From JBCCSZ01 sp039199225 (GTDB lineage Bacteria; Bacteroidota; Bacteroidia; Chitinophagales; Saprospiraceae): a DNA stretch of 11,200 nt. The notes under the pieces were generated by a model, which made no database searches, was not told where the DNA came from, and worked only from the letters and a program-made list of their open reading frames with translations. The stretch is taken from positions 1 through 11,200 of the forward strand of contig JBCCSZ010000258.1 in assembly GCA_039199225.1 (NCBI GenBank). Direction: 5' to 3'. Each line of letters opens with the position of its first letter. Positions within the stretch are counted from its first letter, which is position 1. The position numbers and the translations under genes were made by a program. Below, piece after piece: positions 7,637-11,200 of this stretch.

Positions 7637-8657
7637 TCAGGTCGATTAAAAAAGCCAGCGTATCCACACCATCGGCATAATCTGCCAGGCCGGGTTGCTG
7701 CGCTTTGCCGAAAGGAATAAAGGGATGAAAAGGTCGCGCTTTAGCACTTACGATGCATTGTATCTTCTCTTGGTTGGCCTTCACTTTTTGCTCCAAGTCT
7801 GACTCATCCGCGTAGTACTCGTAGTGGAGGCTTGCAATGCGCGAATGCAAGGAAGCATCTTCCAGTAGTAATACACAGCCATTGGCCAAGTGAGGCATTT
7901 TATTGAGAATGTATAAGGTGTAATTGTAATCGAAATTATTTTTGTACTTGTTGTGATGGACCAACTCATTGTACGTATGGAGGGCTTCCAACAGCGGAGT
8001 GAAATCATATCCCTTGGGGACCATCAGTTTGGCAACATTGCGGCAGCCCAATCCGAAATACCAAAAAACATCCTTTCCCAGGGCTACTAAATCTTCTGTC
8101 GTTTCACTGCCATCGAGAATGGCCAAGCCAGAGCGATTTTTGCGAATGATATTGGGGTATTTCCCAAAGTAAGTATCAAAATAACGGGAAGAGTTGTCAC
8201 TACCAGTTGCAATGACGGCATCAAAATTCGCCAGGCGATCTATTCTTTCAAAATACGCTTTCGTCTTCGGCTCAATTTCTGCCAAACGATCCAGCAAAAA
8301 AGGCAACAATACTTTGTCCTTATCGGAAAGCTTGTAGAGAGAAACATGGCCCGTAATGAAGACCGACAGCAGATCGTGAAAACCAACCATGGGGATATTT
8401 CCAGCCAATACCAACCCGACCCGACGGGGAAACGCTGGCTCTCTCATTTGGTAAGCAGCCGTCCAAGCCCTCAGCTTGTCCTCTTCCAAGAAGGAAGTCC
8501 GCAAAGCATCGATCGACCGATGAATATTTTCCTTGGTAAACCACTGATTTTCGACGGAAGCCCGTTGGACTTTTGCTACTAATTGCTCGTCATCAGGCGT
8601 CAAACTGCGCCCCAATTGTGTCAATGCTTGTATGCGATCTTCTAATAACAAAGGCAT
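7629..8657 (-). CDS. LuxC-like acyl-CoA reductase
   Basis: A 342-residue protein of the LuxC acyl-CoA reductase family, within the aldehyde dehydrogenase superfamily. LuxC reduces activated fatty acids to aldehydes with NADPH. Supporting segments are VGLVLAGNIPMVGFHDLLS (80-98), the likely nucleotide-binding part; TGSDNSSRYFDTYFG (151-165); RSGLAILDG (175-183); and YFGLGCRNV (200-208), in which C205 is the candidate catalytic cysteine forming the thioester. It is well short of Vibrio LuxC (about 480), apparently by lacking N-terminal sequence, and no luxA, luxB, luxD or luxE lies nearby, so bioluminescence is not implied. It sits in a tight operon, 13 bases after the pseudouridine synthase gene and overlapping nth by 8 bases. 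The physiological substrate is unknown; fatty aldehyde formation is inferred from the family. Confidence 0.85.
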   Translation of the reverse strand: MPLLLEDRIQALTQLGRSLTPDDEQLVAKVQRASVENQWFTKENIHRSIDALRTSFLEEDKLRAWTAAYQMREPAFPRRVGLVLAGNIPMVGFHDLLSVFITGHVSLYKLSDKDKVLLPFLLDRLAEIEPKTKAYFERIDRLANFDAVIATGSDNSSRYFDTYFGKYPNIIRKNRSGLAILDGSETTEDLVALGKDVFWYFGLGCRNVAKLMVPKGYDFTPLLEALHTYNELVHHNKYKNNFDYNYTLYILNKMPHLANGCVLLLEDASLHSRIASLHYEYYADESDLEQKVKANQEKIQCIVSAKARPFHPFIPFGKAQQPGLADYADGVDTLAFLIDLND

Positions 8658-8670
8658 AAATAAGATAGAT

Positions 8671-9729
8671 TCAGATCAGTTCTTTGCGGCCTTTCACATA
8701 ACTGCGCCACTTGTCAAGGGCCGCTTGAAAATCGTCCGGCAGGTCTGATTCAAAACGCATGTGCTCCCCAGTCGTTGGATGTACAAAACCAATGGACTTG
8801 GCATGCAATGCCTGTCTCGGTAAGAGTTTAAAACAATTTTGGACAAATTGTTTATATTTTGAGAAAACAGTTCCCTTCACGATCCGATCTCCACCGTAGC
8901 GTTCATCGTTAAACAAAGGATGCCCTTTGTATTTCATGTGTACCCGAATCTGATGGGTTCGCCCCGTTTCTAGCTTGCATTCTACGAGACTCACATAATA
9001 CAATGCCTCCAAAACTCGGTAGTGCGTAATGGCGTGTTTGCCAGTTTCTCCCTCTGGGAAAACGTGCATGAGCAGGCGGTGGCGTTCGTGGCGGCCGATG
9101 TGACCAGTGATCGTTCCTTCCTTCTCTTCGGGTTCTCCCCAGACCAACGCCTGGTATGTTCGCTCGATGGTATGATCGAAAAACTGCTTGGCCAAGTGAT
9201 TAATGGCATATTCTGTTTTGGCAACCACCATTAGGCCCGAAGTATCTTTATCAATGCGATGCACCAAGCCAGGCCGTTCGACAATATTGCCCTCCAAGGT
9301 TGGCAATTGGTCTTTGTTGTAGTGAAAAGCCAATGCATTGACCAAGGTACCACTGTGGACGCCAATTCCTGGATGAACTACCATACCAGGTGGCTTGTGC
9401 AACACCAGGAGGTCGTCGTCTTCATAGCGAATGTCCAGCGGAATGTCTTCTGCCACAATTTGGCGTTGATCCACAGGTACTTTCGGCAAGAACATGGTGA
9501 TGACATGGCCTGGCTTGATCTTGAAATTGGGGCTGACTGCCTCGTCATCCACCTTAATTGCACCAGCTCGAATGGCCATCTGAATTTTATTGCGCGAAGT
9601 GCGTTCCAGACGATCCATCAAAAACTTATCTATCCGTACGGGCTTCTGGCCAGGATCGGCAACAATCCGGCTTTGTTCGTACAAATCTCCTTCGATACCA
9701 TCGATTTGAATGGGTCCTTCCTTTGACAT
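8671..9729 (-). CDS. RluD-type 23S rRNA pseudouridine synthase (RluA family)
   Basis: A 352-residue RluA-family pseudouridine synthase. From the N-terminus: a short leader, an S4 RNA-binding domain (about 31-78, with RIDKFLMDRL and IRAGAIKVDDE), then the catalytic domain with VLHKPPGMVVHPG (about 109-121), GLVHRIDKDTSGLMV (154-168, catalytic aspartate D160) and the late motif ETGRTHQIRVHM. This layout matches E. coli RluD (326 residues), which modifies U1911, U1915 and U1917 of 23S rRNA helix 69; RluC and other S4-bearing relatives cannot be fully excluded. I chose the ATG at 9729-9727 (MSKEGPIQID). An in-frame TTG at 9744 would add five residues and looks less likely. It is the first gene of the minus-strand group that continues with the acyl-CoA reductase, nth and the lipoprotein, and it diverges from the PLP enzyme gene. 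Confidence 0.92.
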   Translation of the reverse strand: MSKEGPIQIDGIEGDLYEQSRIVADPGQKPVRIDKFLMDRLERTSRNKIQMAIRAGAIKVDDEAVSPNFKIKPGHVITMFLPKVPVDQRQIVAEDIPLDIRYEDDDLLVLHKPPGMVVHPGIGVHSGTLVNALAFHYNKDQLPTLEGNIVERPGLVHRIDKDTSGLMVVAKTEYAINHLAKQFFDHTIERTYQALVWGEPEEKEGTITGHIGRHERHRLLMHVFPEGETGKHAITHYRVLEALYYVSLVECKLETGRTHQIRVHMKYKGHPLFNDERYGGDRIVKGTVFSKYKQFVQNCFKLLPRQALHAKSIGFVHPTTGEHMRFESDLPDDFQAALDKWRSYVKGRKELI

Positions 9730-9834
9730 GGCGCGAAGATACAAAAAAGCTGCATCCCCTCTGCGAAGTTCTCGTAGGTGGATTCTTTAAAATTCATTTT
9801 TTTTCGTTATTTGAGCGCTAAAATTTCCGGATTT
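9730..9834. promoter_or_regulatory. Divergent intergenic region between rluD-like and PLP enzyme genes
   Basis: These 105 bases separate two start codons facing away from each other, so promoters for both genes should lie here. An eight-base T run (about 9797-9804) sits upstream of the plus-strand gene. Near-matches to the Bacteroidota -7 box exist on the plus strand at about 9808-9813 (TATTTG) and 9819-9827, but none is exact, so no individual box is claimed. Confidence 0.45.
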
Positions 9835-11031
9835 ATGAAAGCTCCTCTCCACTTTGGTTCACTGTGTGTGCACGATCCAAAAGGTAAAGAAACCACCAAG
9901 CCACACCAGTTGCCCATCTACGCCACTTCTTCCTTCGAATTCGAATCCATCGATCAAGGCATTCGCATTTTCGAAGGCAAGGAAAAAGGGCATGTCTACA
10001 GCCGTTACGGTAACCCAACGATTGAATTGGTAGCCGAAAAAATTGCTCGATTGGAAACCTATGGTCTCGACATTGAAGCAGAAGGGCTAATGGTCAGCTC
10101 AGGCATGTCGGCCATCAGCACCTTGGTATTGGCCCTGCTCAAACCAGGGGATAAAATCCTTACCCAAGGTAATTTGTATGGCGGTACGACAGAGCTTTTT
10201 CTAAAACTCTTTCAGCCCCTGGGAATAGAACTGATCTTGACCGATTTACAACAAGTGGAAGGCGTCGAAAAGCTCTTGAAGGAAGATGCCAATATTCGGA
10301 TGATCTACTTCGAAACGCCCGCCAACCCGACCCTGGCTTGTGTCGATATGGAAGCACTCTCCGGGCTGGCAAAGAAATACGGTCAGATCACGGTTGCTGA
10401 CAATACTTTTTGCACACCCTATCTGCAGCAACCGATGAAGTTCGGGACAGATTTCGTCATCCACTCCACAACCAAATACCTCAATGGTCATGGCAACTCC
10501 ATTGCAGGGATCATCATTGGTCCGAAGGAAGGCATGCAGTCTAAGGTCTGGAAGGCAATGAAACTGGCCGGCACCAATTGCAATCCCTTCGACGCTTGGT
10601 TGGTCAACAATGGCCTGAAAACCCTAGAGCTGCGCATGGATCGCCACAGCGCCAATGCAATGGCCATCGCCGAGTTTCTGGAAAAACAAGCTGCCGTGGA
10701 AAGCGTCAATTACTGCGGCCTGCCATCCCATGCCGATCACCAATTGGCCAAAAAGCAAATGAATGGCTATGGAGGTATGCTGAGCTTCGAGTTAAAGGGC
10801 GGCCTTCAAAGCGGCATCGATTTTATGAACCGCATCCAACTGTGTACGCTGGCCCCTACCTTGGGGGATGTTGATACCTTGATTTTGCATCCTGCCTCCA
10901 TGTCGCATGTAAATATCGACAAGGAGTTGCGGCTGAAAAATGGCATTACCGATGGCCTCATCCGCCTATCTGTCGGCATCGAAAATGTTGAAGATTTGAT
11001 TTTTGATTTGCAACAAGCGATGGAGGGGTGA
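9835..11031 (+). CDS. PLP-dependent trans-sulfuration enzyme (methionine gamma-lyase / cystathionine gamma-synthase family)
   Basis: A 398-residue cytoplasmic enzyme of the Cys/Met metabolism PLP family, full length. Key segments are GHVYSRYGNPT (52-62, phosphate-binding Tyr and Arg from the neighbouring subunit), SSGMSAIS (88-95), LYGGTTELF (114-122, stacking Y115), VADNTFCTPYLQQP (187-200, D189 contacting the PLP pyridine nitrogen) and HSTTKYLNGHG (210-220, Schiff-base lysine K214). RLSVGIE near the C-terminus holds the substrate-carboxylate arginine. The overall sequence looks most like methionine gamma-lyases, but the cysteine those enzymes carry in YGCT is glycine here (G117), as in many cystathionine gamma-synthases and -lyases, so the reaction (methionine to methanethiol, or cystathionine metabolism) is open. 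An in-frame GTG at 9778 is possible, but the ATG at 9835 (MKAPLHFGSLCVH) gives the normal family N-terminus. A repeat field begins at its stop codon. Confidence 0.9.
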   Translation: MKAPLHFGSLCVHDPKGKETTKPHQLPIYATSSFEFESIDQGIRIFEGKEKGHVYSRYGNPTIELVAEKIARLETYGLDIEAEGLMVSSGMSAISTLVLALLKPGDKILTQGNLYGGTTELFLKLFQPLGIELILTDLQQVEGVEKLLKEDANIRMIYFETPANPTLACVDMEALSGLAKKYGQITVADNTFCTPYLQQPMKFGTDFVIHSTTKYLNGHGNSIAGIIIGPKEGMQSKVWKAMKLAGTNCNPFDAWLVNNGLKTLELRMDRHSANAMAIAEFLEKQAAVESVNYCGLPSHADHQLAKKQMNGYGGMLSFELKGGLQSGIDFMNRIQLCTLAPTLGDVDTLILHPASMSHVNIDKELRLKNGITDGLIRLSVGIENVEDLIFDLQQAMEG

Positions 11032-11135
11032 GGGTGAGCAGTGAACTGGTGAGCAGTGAATGGGTGATTGCCTTCGGCTGGTGATTGGCCTGCGGCCGGG
11101 TGATTTGGTGATTGGAGCTAGGCTCCTTGTGATTT
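11027..11135 (+). repeat. Heptamer field interrupted by three graded hairpins
   Basis: This stretch is built from G-rich heptamers: GGTGAGC (11033), AGTGAAC (11040), GGTGAGC (11048), AGTGAAT (11055), GGTGATT (11063, 11080, 11099, 11107) and TGTGATT (11128). Single bases (T or G) break the phase. Between the GGTGATT units sit three perfect palindromes: GCC-TTC-GGC (11070-11078), GGCC-TGC-GGCC (11087-11097) and GGAGC-TAG-GCTCC (11114-11126). Their stems are 3, 4 and 5 bp, and each has a three-base loop. Their sequences differ but pairing is kept. The first partial unit, GGTGAG, contains the TGA stop of the upstream gene. The hairpins lack a following T run, so they do not look like classical terminators. 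Confidence 0.85.
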
Positions 11136-11200
11136 GGTGTGCGGTGTGCGGTGTGCGGTGTGCGGTGTGCGGTGTGCGGTGTGCGGTGTGCGGTGTGCGG
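11136..11200 (+). repeat. Perfect tandem GGTGTGC heptamer array, truncated by window edge
   Basis: Nine identical GGTGTGC units run from 11136 to 11198, followed by GG, and the window ends inside the array. It continues the preceding GGTGATT/GGTGAGC heptamer field, so it looks like recent slippage expansion of one variant unit. The regular GG pairs every seven bases could allow a two-tetrad G-quadruplex, which is speculative. There are no spacers, so this is not CRISPR. Confidence 0.95.

Noticed and set aside
7629..8657. Part of a bioluminescence system
   Set aside because: No luxA, luxB, luxD or luxE homologue is in the window; LuxC-like reductases occur alone in other bacteria.
9259..9726. 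A 155-codon plus-strand open frame
   Set aside because: It is antisense to the S4 and catalytic domains of the pseudouridine synthase, which is unmistakable; the translated sequence has no domain character.
11027..11200. Possible CRISPR array
   Set aside because: Units are seven bases, contiguous or separated by hairpins of 9-13 bases; there are no unique spacers of CRISPR length and no cas genes.

Overview
The window reads as chromosomal DNA of a Bacteroidota bacterium, perhaps of the Saprospiria type. That placement rests on the style of the proteins (a stand-alone short LuxC-like acyl-CoA reductase, a fused FAD/Fe-S dehydrogenase of about 975 residues), on start codons without clear Shine-Dalgarno sequences, and on heptamer repeats beside genes. 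It is an inference; no marker gene is present. There are nine convincing protein genes, eight on the minus strand and one on the plus strand. No RNA genes, insertion sequences, prophage or CRISPR array were seen.

Region 1 (about 1-2640, minus strand) holds an O-acylation pair: an AlgI-type MBOAT membrane acyltransferase followed by an AlgJ/AlgX-type SGNH partner, overlapping by one base. Such pairs O-acetylate an extracytoplasmic polysaccharide. Directly upstream, 22 bases away, lies a giant GlcD-GlcF-like 2-hydroxyacid dehydrogenase (2642-5569), which may share their transcript.

Region 2 (5570-6503) is the most AT-rich part. It has a solitary HNH endonuclease-like gene (NUMOD4-like segment, HNH core, C-terminal helix-turn-helix) and a 305-base gene-free stretch. 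It separates two tight minus-strand gene groups.

Region 3 (6504-9729, minus strand) is a compact apparent operon transcribed rluD-like pseudouridine synthase > acyl-CoA reductase > endonuclease III > small lipoprotein. Gaps are 13, -8 and 8 bases. The functions are unrelated, so it looks like a housekeeping cluster.

Region 4 (9730-11200, plus strand) starts with a 105-base divergent intergenic region, then a PLP-dependent trans-sulfuration enzyme (methionine gamma-lyase/cystathionine gamma-synthase family). From that gene's stop codon to the window edge runs an unusual repeat field. G-rich heptamers (GGTGAGC, AGTGAAC/T, GGTGATT) are interrupted by three perfect small hairpins with stems of 3, 4 and 5 bp, each with a 3-base loop. 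The field then becomes nine perfect tandem GGTGTGC heptamers that run off the end. A weaker heptamer run of similar style follows the AlgJ-like gene at the other end of the window. The hairpin-heptamer field is the best candidate here for something undescribed.
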